41,734 nt of DNA from Clostridiales bacterium (GTDB lineage Bacteria > Bacillota > Clostridia > Lachnospirales > Lachnospiraceae): positions 1-41,734 of the forward strand of contig JAJQIK010000044.1 of assembly GCA_021199255.1 (NCBI GenBank), given 5' to 3'. Both the position numbers and the translations under genes were made by a program. The notes under the pieces are model-generated. The model saw nothing but the letters and a program-made list of their open reading frames with translations. It did no database searches and was not told the DNA's origin. Within the stretch, counting starts at the first letter, position 1. Every line of letters starts with the position of its first letter. Below are positions 23,828 through 31,245 of this stretch, piece after piece.

Positions 23828-23931
23828 CTTGCTAGGGGAGCTTTAGCTGAGACTGAGCGGGCGCGCGGTACTGCGCCGGACGCTCTGACCCTCATTACCT
23901 GACCCGGATAATACCGGCGTAGGGAAGCGAT
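23828..23931 (+). ncRNA. TPP (thi-box) riboswitch
   Basis: Contains the conserved thi elements in order: GGGGAGC, GCTGAGA (23847-23853), an accessory GC-rich stem, ACCTGACCCGGATAATACC and GGCGTAGGGAAGCG. Spacing and sequence fit the TPP aptamer. It lies between a sigma-A promoter and the thiamine transporter gene, as expected for a switch that lowers uptake when TPP is plentiful. Confidence 0.95.
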
Positions 23932-24007
23932 TGTACATAACAAAGGGCGCGGCGCGACATCGATCCGCCGTCACAGCGTCCGGTTATTTATTGCAATTAT
24001 AATCTCC

Positions 24008-24036
24008 CCTCCTTGCTATTCCACAGACAAAGGAGG
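24008..24036 (+). promoter_or_regulatory. Ribosome-site sequestering hairpin of thiT
   Basis: CCTCCTT (24008-24014) is complementary to AAGGAGG (24030-24036), the thiT Shine-Dalgarno, with a 15-nt loop. No intrinsic terminator lies between the aptamer and gene, so the riboswitch probably works on translation through this hairpin. Confidence 0.65.
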
Positions 24037-24043
24037 TCTTTTT

Positions 24044-24733
24044 ATGTTCAACACAGTCGTCAACGATTGGGGAGAAACGACTTATCTCCCTACCACGGCA
24101 GGCAAGCTCGTCCTGCTTCTCATTCTCGCCGCCCTGCTTGCGGGCGCCGTCCTCTTTGCCCGGAAATATGCGGCCGGACAGGAGCATGCTTCCTCAGGCG
24201 GCAAGCTGACGGTTAAGCAGCTTGTCTTCTGCGCCATGGCAATCGCCCTGGGAACCGTGCTTTCCAATATCAAGCTGTTTCATTTCCCTACGGGCGGCTC
24301 TATCACGCTGCTTTCCATGTTGATTATCTGCCTGCCGGGCTATTTCTTCGGTTTGGGGGCAGGCCTGTTAACCGGCGTAGCTTATGGTATTTTGCAGCTT
24401 TTGATCGACCCTTATGTGTTATTTCCCATGCAGCTTGTGGTGGATTATCTTCTTGCTTTTGGCGCGCTGGGCTTATCGGGTCTTTTCTGCAACGCCAGAC
24501 ACGGGCTTCTCAAGGGTTACCTTGCCGCTGTCTTAGGGCGCTATGTATTCGCCGTCATTTCCGGTTGGATTTTCTTCGGCTCCTACGCATGGGAGGGCTG
24601 GGGCGCTTTACCCTACTCGCTGGTATATAATGCCATTTATATCTTCGCGGAAGCAATCGTCACCGTCATTATCCTGATGATTCCCGCCGTCAGCAAGGGA
24701 CTGGCGCGTGTCAAAGGCATGGCGGTATCCTGA
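24044..24733 (+). CDS. thiT: Energy-coupling factor thiamine transporter, S component ThiT
   Basis: Membrane thiamine-binding subunit that works with a shared ECF module (not in this window). 229 residues, with the six-helix ThiT core in 55-225 and an extra N-terminal hydrophobic segment. The thiamine-site region VISGWIFFGSYAWEGWGALPYSLVYN (about 167-192) is typical. GGAGG lies 7 nt before ATG 24044. The TPP riboswitch upstream confirms the vitamin. The last codons and stop fall in a 56-bp tandem repeat, so the C-terminus may vary between strains. Confidence 0.93.
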   Translation: MFNTVVNDWGETTYLPTTAGKLVLLLILAALLAGAVLFARKYAAGQEHASSGGKLTVKQLVFCAMAIALGTVLSNIKLFHFPTGGSITLLSMLIICLPGYFFGLGAGLLTGVAYGILQLLIDPYVLFPMQLVVDYLLAFGALGLSGLFCNARHGLLKGYLAAVLGRYVFAVISGWIFFGSYAWEGWGALPYSLVYNAIYIFAEAIVTVIILMIPAVSKGLARVKGMAVS

Positions 24734-24841
24734 CGCTTTCCGCTGCCGGCAAAAGGCTTGCGCGCGGCAAAGGCATGGCGGTATCCTGACGCTTTCCGCT
24801 GCCGGCAAGGAGCCTGCGCGCGGCAATGATATAGCAGTATA
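24704..24841. repeat. 56-bp tandem repeat spanning the thiT stop codon
   Basis: Copy 1 starts at 24704 (GCGCGTGTCAAAGGCATGGC), copy 2 at 24760 and a decayed third copy at 24816, so the period is exactly 56 bp. Copies 1 and 2 are nearly identical and copy 2 repeats the thiT 3' end with its stop context. The period is not a multiple of three. Confidence 0.85.
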
Positions 24842-24848
24842 ACAATTT

Positions 24849-24869
24849 CGGGAAGCTCAAGGCTTCCCG
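24849..24869. terminator. Bidirectional hairpin between thiT and the convergent gene
   Basis: Perfect 8-bp stem CGGGAAGC/GCTTCCCG with a 5-nt loop. The T-tails are poor on both strands (ATATTCTTT on plus). It overlaps the last codons of the convergent gene. Confidence 0.5.
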
Positions 24870-25552
24870 AATATTCTTTGATAACCGTAATTAAGATTTA
24901 CAGAAGCGGCATCCGGCCTGTGGGCGTTCTTTTCGCCGACAGGCTTAATTTTATGCGAAGGCTGTCTGTTCGGGCAGCGCAGATTGCTGCATCTGTCGCA
25001 GATATGACAATAGCTGGCCTGCCGCTCCTTTTGCAGCGTCGTCAGAAATGCCACCGTCTTTTTCGGCGTCAGCATATAAGCCTGATTATAGGCAATGCCC
25101 TCCGGCGCCAACAGCCGGAAAATATCTTCCGCCCACTCCAGCGGACACCCTTCTCCCGGAAATACGAATCCGGACAGCCACAAGCCATACGCTTCCCACA
25201 GCTTCTCCGCCGTCAGCTCATACGCTGTTTTTAAAAGCTCCATGCCGATACACTCAATCATGTAGCTTTCCGTCAGGCGCTCCTTCCGTATATATTCATT
25301 CTGCAAGGCGTCCGCCTCCGCTCCCAGCGACACGATTACGGCAAGACGGGTTCCTTCCCCTGCCTGCGTTCCCCGCTCCTTCTCCCGCTCCGCTTCCCGC
25401 CATGGCGCGTAATACATCACCGGTTCTATGATTCGCTGGAGATTCGCTCCCAGACAGCGAAGCTGTTCCAGATCTGTCTCCCTGAAATGATAGGCGGTAA
25501 GCATGGCTCTATACTGTTCTTCCTGCAATCGTAAGGTTAAGGTTTCCTTCAT
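24857..25552 (-). CDS. MetH activation-domain-like (vitamin B12-dependent methionine synthase activation) protein
   Basis: 231 residues. Segments resemble the stand-alone MetH activation domains of Clostridia: LAVIVSLGAEADALQNEY (about 70-87), then FVFPGEGCPLEWAEDIFRLL and YMLTPKKTVAFLTTLQ, corresponding to the family's SPGYGD...LTESYLMTP region. In the family this domain binds SAM for reductive reactivation of cobalamin. After it comes a Cys cluster, CHICDRCSNLRC (about 183-194), that may bind a metal or Fe-S cluster, then a basic tail. No methionine synthase gene is in the window. The start ATG 25552 has AGGA about 10 nt upstream. Assignment is moderate. Confidence 0.58.
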   Translation of the reverse strand: MKETLTLRLQEEQYRAMLTAYHFRETDLEQLRCLGANLQRIIEPVMYYAPWREAEREKERGTQAGEGTRLAVIVSLGAEADALQNEYIRKERLTESYMIECIGMELLKTAYELTAEKLWEAYGLWLSGFVFPGEGCPLEWAEDIFRLLAPEGIAYNQAYMLTPKKTVAFLTTLQKERQASYCHICDRCSNLRCPNRQPSHKIKPVGEKNAHRPDAASVNLNYGYQRIFGKP

Positions 25553-25606
25553 GGTCTGATATCCTGTCTCCGGCGGCTGTCCTGAAAATGCTCACTGACA
25601 ACAACA

Positions 25607-25645
25607 ATCCTCATCTGCGAGCAGATTCTGCAAGCAGATGAGGAT
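25607..25645 (-). terminator. Hairpin terminator after the 162-residue orphan gene
   Basis: A 12-bp perfect stem ATCCTCATCTGC/GCAGATGAGGAT with an inner GCAG/CTGC stem, about 50 nt after the stop at 25694. The minus-strand tail TGTTGTTGTC is only moderately T-rich. Confidence 0.6.
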
Positions 25646-25693
25646 ACTTAAACGTCACACCTATTATATAATACTCTGTTCCGGCAAGCCCGC

Positions 25694-26182
25694 TTATGCA
25701 ATCATCATCATTTCATAAGCGTGAATCGCCTGCTGCATCTGATAGCTGCCATAACCGCCGCTATTGCCTGCTGCCGCGGAGTCTCCATAAAACGCCGCCG
25801 TATCTGCGGCAGCCTCTGTGGTCATCGCGTTGTCCAACGCTCCCTTGTCTACCGTCTCCGCCGCCAACGCGCTGTCAAAAGCCTCGTCGTCCACAGTGCC
25901 GCTCACTGCCGCCTGCGCTTCCTCTGCAGGCTTCATCACCCGCGCCGCGTTGAGCATGCCCTTCTGCATCTGCTGCTCCAACATTCCCTGAAAATCCAGC
26001 GTCTGCCCCTTCTTCAAAGGGTTCTCATTTAAGCTCTCGTCCGTAATCTCGCTGTAATCAACCTTCTTATCCAGCACATCGTCCGAGATTTTGGACAGCT
26101 TATTCATGCTTGCCGCGCTTACGGTATTCGTGTTATACACATAGGGCTGAAAACCATATGCGCTAACTGCGCCAATCGTCAT
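25694..26182 (-). CDS. Hypothetical protein, Ala-rich C-terminal half
   Basis: 162 residues from the chosen start MTIGAVSAYG. No known domain recognised. The N-terminal half is a compact conserved-looking region (GFQPYVYNTNTVSAASMNKLSKI, then LNENPLKKGQTLDFQGMLEQQMQ). The second half is Ala/Glu/Asp-rich low complexity, ending in YQMQQAIHAYEMMMIA. No signal peptide or membrane helix. The architecture (Ser/Asn-rich start, amphipathic C-terminus) recalls secreted or filament-associated small proteins, but this is weak. ATG 26182 is chosen over 26206 because AGAAAGG lies upstream. Monocistronic with promoter 26261-26289. Confidence 0.7.
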   Translation of the reverse strand: MTIGAVSAYGFQPYVYNTNTVSAASMNKLSKISDDVLDKKVDYSEITDESLNENPLKKGQTLDFQGMLEQQMQKGMLNAARVMKPAEEAQAAVSGTVDDEAFDSALAAETVDKGALDNAMTTEAAADTAAFYGDSAAAGNSGGYGSYQMQQAIHAYEMMMIA

Positions 26183-26260
26183 ATCAATCCCATACCTTTC
26201 TATCATCTGCGGTTCGGGCGCTCCCCGTTCCGCTTACAACTTCCGTCTTTCTTTACCCTT

Positions 26261-26289
26261 ATGATAGACCATTTCCCGGCAAAGTGCAA
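26261..26289 (-). promoter_or_regulatory. Promoter of the 162-residue orphan gene
   Basis: -35 TTGCAC (26284-26289), 17-nt spacer, -10 TATCAT (26261-26266). Confidence 0.62.
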
Positions 26290-26342
26290 GATGTATCCTG
26301 TAAAATTCACAAAAGATCCCCTTTAAATATAATTATGCACTT

Positions 26343-26756
26343 TTACTTAATTCCTTGAATAATCTCCTTCACCTCTCTGGGAGTGACAACAAAGGGTTCT
26401 TTAGGAAAATGCTTAATATTCCCTGTAACTAAATATGCATCCTCCTCTTTTCGCTCCTCCATTACAACTTCATAGAAAATTTTATCCTTAGGGTCCACTA
26501 ATTCCATTTCTAATGGAGAAGCATCTATATATATTCCCTTTTCCTCCAATGCTTCAATAAAATTTTCAACGATCTCATTAGGCAAATGAAACTTTGGGCG
26601 CATTAATACTTCACGATACTCTTTTACGATTTCCTTATTTAAAACAGGAACTATGATTCCTTCAAACACATTTTGAATCACGCTGCCAGGTAATGAGTTC
26701 CAGCGAAGCATAGCTGATACCAATACATTTGTATCTATTACAGCATAATACTTCAT
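26343..26756 (-). CDS. PIN-domain toxin (COG1569-type)
   Basis: 137-residue PIN-fold RNase toxin. The first acidic site is VIDTNVLVSAML (Asp8), a central Glu lies in EYREVLMRPKF, and the C-terminal acidic site is KEEDAYLVTGNIKHFP. These fit the four-acid PIN centre that binds Mg/Mn and cleaves RNA. The start overlaps the antitoxin stop by 4 nt (ATGA), so translation is coupled. AT-richer than the surroundings, consistent with a mobile toxin-antitoxin cassette. Confidence 0.87.
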   Translation of the reverse strand: MKYYAVIDTNVLVSAMLRWNSLPGSVIQNVFEGIIVPVLNKEIVKEYREVLMRPKFHLPNEIVENFIEALEEKGIYIDASPLEMELVDPKDKIFYEVVMEERKEEDAYLVTGNIKHFPKEPFVVTPREVKEIIQGIK

Positions 26757-27034
26757 CTACGCGCCTCCGAAATCTCTGCGTTTATTTCCTCCAGGCTCAT
26801 ATCTGCAATACCAGTTGCTTCAGCAATACGACTTGCTTCTTTCATAGCTTGAAATCCTTTGTTTTCTTCAATTTTTTCTATTTTCATAGAAAAAGGAACT
26901 CCATTATCCTGTACTAATCGTGAAAGGCACATACGCATATACGTAGGAACATCAATTCCTATCTTTTCGCATATTTTTGACGCTTTATCACGTGTTGATT
27001 CTTCTACTCTGAATTGAACTAATGTGTTTGCCAT
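26753..27034 (-). CDS. RelB/DinJ-family antitoxin
   Basis: 93 residues. The N-terminal ribbon-helix-helix (MANTLVQFRVEESTRDKASKICEKIGIDVPTYM region) binds the operator; the C-terminal part should wrap the PIN toxin. RelB/DinJ antitoxins usually pair with RelE/YafQ toxins, but pairing with PIN toxins is also common in Clostridia. ATG 27034 is chosen because GGAGG is 7 nt upstream, while the ATG at 27040 is only 1 nt from it. An inverted repeat at 27100-27117 over the -35 is the likely autoregulatory operator. Confidence 0.86.
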   Translation of the reverse strand: MANTLVQFRVEESTRDKASKICEKIGIDVPTYMRMCLSRLVQDNGVPFSMKIEKIEENKGFQAMKEASRIAEATGIADMSLEEINAEISEARR

Positions 27035-27080
27035 AGCCATACCTCCAATCCAAGCTTTATTCTATTCTCTTTCCAATTTC

Positions 27081-27117
27081 ATTATACGCTTATTTGAAAT
27101 CAACTGCAATCAGTTGA
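27081..27117 (-). promoter_or_regulatory. Toxin-antitoxin promoter with operator palindrome
   Basis: -35 TTGCAG (27104-27109), 17-nt spacer, -10 TATAAT (27081-27086). The -35 lies inside the 7-4-7 inverted repeat TCAACTG-CAAT-CAGTTGA (27100-27117), well placed for autorepression by the ribbon-helix-helix antitoxin. Confidence 0.7.
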
Positions 27118-27140
27118 ATGTAAAATTCACAATTTCAAGC

Positions 27141-27728
27141 TCACACTTCCTTAGCGTCCACGTCCACAGCCTCCGCTTCCTGCTTCAGTATTTTGGCGCT
27201 TTTATAGACTCTGGATACGATCCAGATATTGGAAACGCCGTCGTAGATTAGGAAGCCGCCGATCAGCATGACTACCGTATCCAGCGCCGTAAAGGGCTTG
27301 CAGATCAGCAGGACGCCCAAGCCCACCGTCAGCAGTCCCAAAAGCAGCGCTACCCACCACTTATCATACTGCCCCTTGCAGAGCGTCACCGTCTGCTGTA
27401 GATTGTGTACGCCGTGCAGCACGATCACGATTCCTACAATAATCGGAATAATCGCCAGTACCTGCGAGGGCTTCATGATAATCCAGACGCCCACCACCGC
27501 CAGGACGATTCCGAAGACCAGGCTCATCTGGGCATACAGGCTTGCGTCCTTGGCGATCAGGTACTCGCCGATCTTCATCAGGCCTGTCAGAAGCTGCACG
27601 ATGCCAATGGCAATACAGACGACCTGCATGGACATATCCGGCCAGACGACCAGCACAATTCCCAGCGCCACGCACAGCAGCGACGAAAGCACCGCGTTTG
27701 TTTTAATTTTTTTCAGTATTTTTTCCAT
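27141..27728 (-). CDS. DUF308/HdeD-like membrane protein
   Basis: 195 residues with six hydrophobic segments arranged as repeated pairs, typical of the DUF308 (HdeD-like) family, whose enterobacterial member is linked to acid resistance. The tail after the last helix is charged (SAKILKQEAEAVDVDAKEV). The ATG at 27728 is chosen because GGAGG lies 7 nt upstream; the in-frame ATG at 27734 is too close to it. It overlaps the VanZ-like stop by 26 nt, so it is probably the last gene of the same transcript. Function unknown. Confidence 0.82.
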   Translation of the reverse strand: MEKILKKIKTNAVLSSLLCVALGIVLVVWPDMSMQVVCIAIGIVQLLTGLMKIGEYLIAKDASLYAQMSLVFGIVLAVVGVWIIMKPSQVLAIIPIIVGIVIVLHGVHNLQQTVTLCKGQYDKWWVALLLGLLTVGLGVLLICKPFTALDTVVMLIGGFLIYDGVSNIWIVSRVYKSAKILKQEAEAVDVDAKEV

Positions 27729-28191
27729 TTCCATGCCTCCTTTGTAATAACAACCCCAACCGGTAACAGCCAAATCCCAGCGCAGCGCCCAGACAGTTCA
27801 GCAGAATATCGTCCACATCGAACGCGCCAAACGCGCTGAACAACTGAAAAATCTCAATTCCAAGCACAAAGACAAATACGTTCAAAAGCATCACGGCAAA
27901 ATGCTTTCCCTCCTCAGAGACCATGGGAAAGAGGAATCCGAAGGGCACAAAGACAAGGATATTGCCCAGCAGATTTTCCACGCTGTTTAATTTATAGGAA
28001 TAATCTATATACATTTTAATGGTTTTCAAAGGCGTAAAATTAGCCGTGCCAAGCCCCTCCAGAATCACATCCTTCTGCCACGAGTCAACAATCGCCCGCA
28101 AATGCTCCGGAGAATATTTGAAAATAATGACCCGTATGACCAATAAAATGTAGATCGCAAAAAAGAGTCTGATCAGTTTCACACTTCCCAT
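27703..28191 (-). CDS. VanZ-like membrane protein
   Basis: 162 residues with about four transmembrane segments. The VanZ-family core is visible: NFTPLKTIKMYI, then NLLGNILVFVPFGFLFPM, GIEIFQLFSAFGAFDVDDILLNCLGAALGF. VanZ of the enterococcal vanA cluster gives low-level teicoplanin resistance; most chromosomal homologues have no proven role. It overlaps the upstream dehydrogenase by 13 nt and the downstream DUF308 gene by 26 nt, indicating a tight operon. Its ribosome site inside the dehydrogenase is weak, suggesting translational coupling. Confidence 0.85.
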   Translation of the reverse strand: MGSVKLIRLFFAIYILLVIRVIIFKYSPEHLRAIVDSWQKDVILEGLGTANFTPLKTIKMYIDYSYKLNSVENLLGNILVFVPFGFLFPMVSEEGKHFAVMLLNVFVFVLGIEIFQLFSAFGAFDVDDILLNCLGAALGFGCYRLGLLLQRRHGNGKNTEKN

Positions 28192-29159
28192 GGATTCTTT
28201 TGCCCTTCCATATAAAGTTTGCAGCTTGTCAGGGAATCCTTTACCACTGTTTCCACATAATTTCGGGTGTAAAACGCCATATGGTGAGACACCGTCACAT
28301 TGGGAAAGCTCCGAAGCAGCGCAAGCTCTCTATTCTCTAATATATCCGATTTATGGTCATAATAGTATAGCCCAAACTCATTTTCTACCACGTCCAGACC
28401 CGCCGCGCCGATTTTGCCCTGCTCAATAGCGTCGATCAGGGCGTCCGAATCGATCAGCGCGCCCCGCGCCGTATTGACGATAACCACCCCGTCTTTCATC
28501 TTCGCAATGGTATCCCCATTGATCAGGTGATAATTATCCTCCGTAAGCGGCGTATGCAGGGTAATCACATCTGCTTTCTCCCAGATTTCTTCCAGCGGCA
28601 CGTAATCGGCAAGCTGCCTGACCGTTTCTTTCTCATATAAATCATATGCCAGTATTGGACACCCAAAGCCGGAGAGATTGCGAATCACCGTCTCGCCAAT
28701 CCTTCCCGTACCAATTACGCCCACCGTCAGATCACGCAGCTCCCTTCCGGTTAACCCCATCAGGGTATAATCCTGCAAAGCGGTTCTGCCCAGAATCGCT
28801 CCCATTTTACGGATAGACATCAGAATCAGCATCACCGTATAATCCGCCACCCCATGAGGGCCATAGGGCGCGTTGCCCACCTTGACACCGCACTCCTTAG
28901 CGGCTTCCAGATCAATATGGTCGTAGCCGATGGTACGGGTCGTGATGTACTCGATCCCCTGTTCATGAAAAGCCCGGACTAAGGCTTTGTCGATCCTGGA
29001 GGTAATCACGTCTACGCACCGGCTTCCTTTGCACAGGGCTACGTTGTCTAAGTCCGGCGCGTCCTTGCACAAAACCAGCTCTAACCCCAGTTCTTTCGCG
29101 TAATCCTCAAATAATGCCTTTTCGTCAAAGGGTCTGCAATTATATACTGTGACCTGCAT
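28179..29159 (-). CDS. D-lactate dehydrogenase / D-2-hydroxyacid dehydrogenase (VanH-like)
   Basis: NAD-dependent reduction of pyruvate (or a related 2-ketoacid) to the D-hydroxyacid. 326 residues. The Rossmann motif is VGVIGTGRIGETVI near 145. Catalytic Arg is in VNTARGALID, Glu in LDVVENEFGLYYYDHKS, and His in VTVSHHMAFYT. The YGPHGVADYTV segment is typical of D-LDH/VanH. AGGAAGGAAAG precedes ATG 29159. It overlaps the VanZ-like gene by 13 nt. Fermentative lactate formation is the simplest role; the VanZ neighbour makes a cell-wall link possible but unproven. Confidence 0.88.
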   Translation of the reverse strand: MQVTVYNCRPFDEKALFEDYAKELGLELVLCKDAPDLDNVALCKGSRCVDVITSRIDKALVRAFHEQGIEYITTRTIGYDHIDLEAAKECGVKVGNAPYGPHGVADYTVMLILMSIRKMGAILGRTALQDYTLMGLTGRELRDLTVGVIGTGRIGETVIRNLSGFGCPILAYDLYEKETVRQLADYVPLEEIWEKADVITLHTPLTEDNYHLINGDTIAKMKDGVVIVNTARGALIDSDALIDAIEQGKIGAAGLDVVENEFGLYYYDHKSDILENRELALLRSFPNVTVSHHMAFYTRNYVETVVKDSLTSCKLYMEGQKNPWEV

Positions 29160-29247
29160 GCTTTCCTTCCTCTTCCTTCTTCCATTTTCCGGCAGATGCC
29201 TGTATCTCCCAGGCTCTCTCTGCCGCTTCCGGGACTTTTCCTCTGTC

Positions 29248-30591
29248 TCAGCGCCGTTCCTTATGTTCCCGGTTCTCCTTCTTGTCGGCTCTGTCCGGCT
29301 TCTTATTATTTATGATTTTCTTCAGAATCTCAGGCTCTTCTATTTTAAGCTGTATCTGGGAAGCCTCCTGCAGCTCCTCCATCACCTTTTCGTCCTGCTG
29401 CACCTCATATTGATAGGAATTTTGCACTTCCTTCTCATAATCCGTCACAATCGCCATATCCGCCGGACGTATCCTGCGGAAGCCGTTAAAGCCCGCCACC
29501 AGAATCTGTATGCTTTGTTTGGTGGTATCGAACACGCCCTCCTCATAGAGATTGATGATGATAATGCCGACAGGCACCGCCAGAATCATACCTACCACGC
29601 CCGCGGCCTTATAGCCGATGTAGAGCAGAAAAAGGGTAGGAATAGCGTCCATTCCCGTGGAATCACCCACAATCTTGGGCTGAATCACCTGCCGCACCAG
29701 TTGTCCCACCAGCCAGATCACCAAAAGCCCGAACATCATCTTATAATTTTTATTACACAGCTCGATCAGCGCCCAGGGAAGCATCACGGTTCCGGTGCCG
29801 AACACCGGCAGGAAATCGAGGAACGCGATACCCAGCGCCACCAGAAAAGCATATTTCACCTTCAAAAATACCAGCCCCGCCACCAGCAAAAGGTAGATCC
29901 AACACTCGATCTTAAGCTGCGCCTTGAAATACCCGCCGATGGCTTTCCTGAAATTCCTGCGTATCAGATCCAGACGGTAACGAATCGAGCCCGGCACATA
30001 CTTTTCCATCATATTGGACAGATAGGTCTTATCCGCCACAAAGAAGTAAGAGGACAGCAGGCAGATCACCACGCTTAACAAAATATCCGGTATCGCCCTG
30101 GCCACATTGCCCACAGTCTCAAAGCTGGGCAGGCTTGCGCTGCCCATCACGTCGCTCAGATAAGCGCCCATCTCCTCCAACGCCTGATCCAGCGTCTGCT
30201 GTACGTCTGCGGGCATCTTGTCATAGACGCCCTGAAGGCTCGCGCCCACCTGCGCAAACTCCGCTACGATGCTGTCCCAGATCTGGGGCAGCTCGTTCAC
30301 AAAATTAACGCCCTCCTGTATCACCTTGGCAACCAACGCATACACCAGCAGAATCACCGCCGCGAGCACGGCAATAATCACCAGCGCGGATACCGCCTTG
30401 CGCCGCACCTTAAGCTTTTCCTCAAAGAAGCGAACCACCGGCGAAGCAATCAGCGAGATGATCCAGCCCACAATAAAGGGCATGAAAAAGAGGATACACT
30501 TCGGCAGAAGGAAAATACATAACAGTAGCGCCGCCAACGCCGTCAGCAGATTTAAAATCACTTTCAGATAGGTTTTCAAAGATTGTTTCAT
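29248..30591 (-). CDS. AI-2E/YtvI-type membrane transporter
   Basis: 447 residues, PF01594-type permease with about eight membrane spans and a central soluble loop (about 105-165). Family motifs are FLPVFGTGTVMLPWALIEL near 275 and PKIVGDSTGMDAIPTLFLLYIGYKAAG near 315-345. In sporeformers, members are called YtvI (sporulation membrane protein); others export autoinducer-2 or act in Na/H exchange. It has a long charged C-terminal tail (about 60 residues, KKENREHKERR at the end). Its ATG overlaps the ysxC stop by 4 nt. An 88-nt gap without a promoter leads to the dehydrogenase. Confidence 0.85.
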   Translation of the reverse strand: MKQSLKTYLKVILNLLTALAALLLCIFLLPKCILFFMPFIVGWIISLIASPVVRFFEEKLKVRRKAVSALVIIAVLAAVILLVYALVAKVIQEGVNFVNELPQIWDSIVAEFAQVGASLQGVYDKMPADVQQTLDQALEEMGAYLSDVMGSASLPSFETVGNVARAIPDILLSVVICLLSSYFFVADKTYLSNMMEKYVPGSIRYRLDLIRRNFRKAIGGYFKAQLKIECWIYLLLVAGLVFLKVKYAFLVALGIAFLDFLPVFGTGTVMLPWALIELCNKNYKMMFGLLVIWLVGQLVRQVIQPKIVGDSTGMDAIPTLFLLYIGYKAAGVVGMILAVPVGIIIINLYEEGVFDTTKQSIQILVAGFNGFRRIRPADMAIVTDYEKEVQNSYQYEVQQDEKVMEELQEASQIQLKIEEPEILKKIINNKKPDRADKKENREHKERR

Positions 30592-31187
30592 TCCTGCTCC
30601 TCTTTCCCAAGCATCTGATCTAACAGGTCGTAGATTTCTTCCCGCCCCTGTTTGGTCATCGCGGAATAGGGAATGACAGTCGTATCATTTACCACCTCCA
30701 GAGTGTCCTTAATCAGCCTGATCTGTTTCTGAATCTGGCTTCTCTTGATTTTATCCAGCTTGGTGGCAATAATGACCGGCCGGTATCCTCTGTCCAGAAT
30801 CCAGCGGTACATAATACGGTCGTTTTCCGAGGGCGCATGGCGGATATCCACCAGCAGGAATACCGCCCTGATCTGCTTAGACTGATGCAGATAATCCTCT
30901 ATCAGCTTTCCCCACTGTGCTTTGACCCGTTCATTAGCGGTAGCGTAACCGTAACCCGGCAAATCTACAAAATACAGTTCATCATTGACATTATAATAAT
31001 TAATGGTCTGGGTTTTGCCGGGCTGGGCGCTGGTGCGCGCCAACGACTTGCGGTTCATCAGCCCGTTAATCAGGGACGATTTTCCCACGTTGCTCTTGCC
31101 CGCGAAAGCCACCTCCGGCAGCCTGTGAACCGGCAGCTTGCTGGTAATGCCGCATACCGTCTCTAAATTTACGTTTTTAATGACCAT
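30588..31187 (-). CDS. ysxC: Ribosome biogenesis GTPase YsxC/EngB
   Basis: Essential GTPase for late 50S assembly. 199 residues. G1 is [12 protein letters not shown] near 27, then [15 protein letters not shown]3 DLPGYGYA, G4 ATKLDKI and G5 [11 protein letters not shown] 31187 ([11 protein letters not shown]) is chosen because GGAGG is 5 nt upstream; the frame is open to 31310 inside the lon 3' end but is not family-like there. Position directly after lon is the classical Firmicute arrangement. Confidence 0.93.
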   Translation of the reverse strand: MVIKNVNLETVCGITSKLPVHRLPEVAFAGKSNVGKSSLINGLMNRKSLARTSAQPGKTQTINYYNVNDELYFVDLPGYGYATANERVKAQWGKLIEDYLHQSKQIRAVFLLVDIRHAPSENDRIMYRWILDRGYRPVIIATKLDKIKRSQIQKQIRLIKDTLEVVNDTTVIPYSAMTKQGREEIYDLLDQMLGKEEQE

Positions 31188-31245
31188 CTTTTCCTCCATT
31201 CCGAAGCGTTTGCGCAGAGGACCGCAAGCAGGATTCCGGTTTCTC

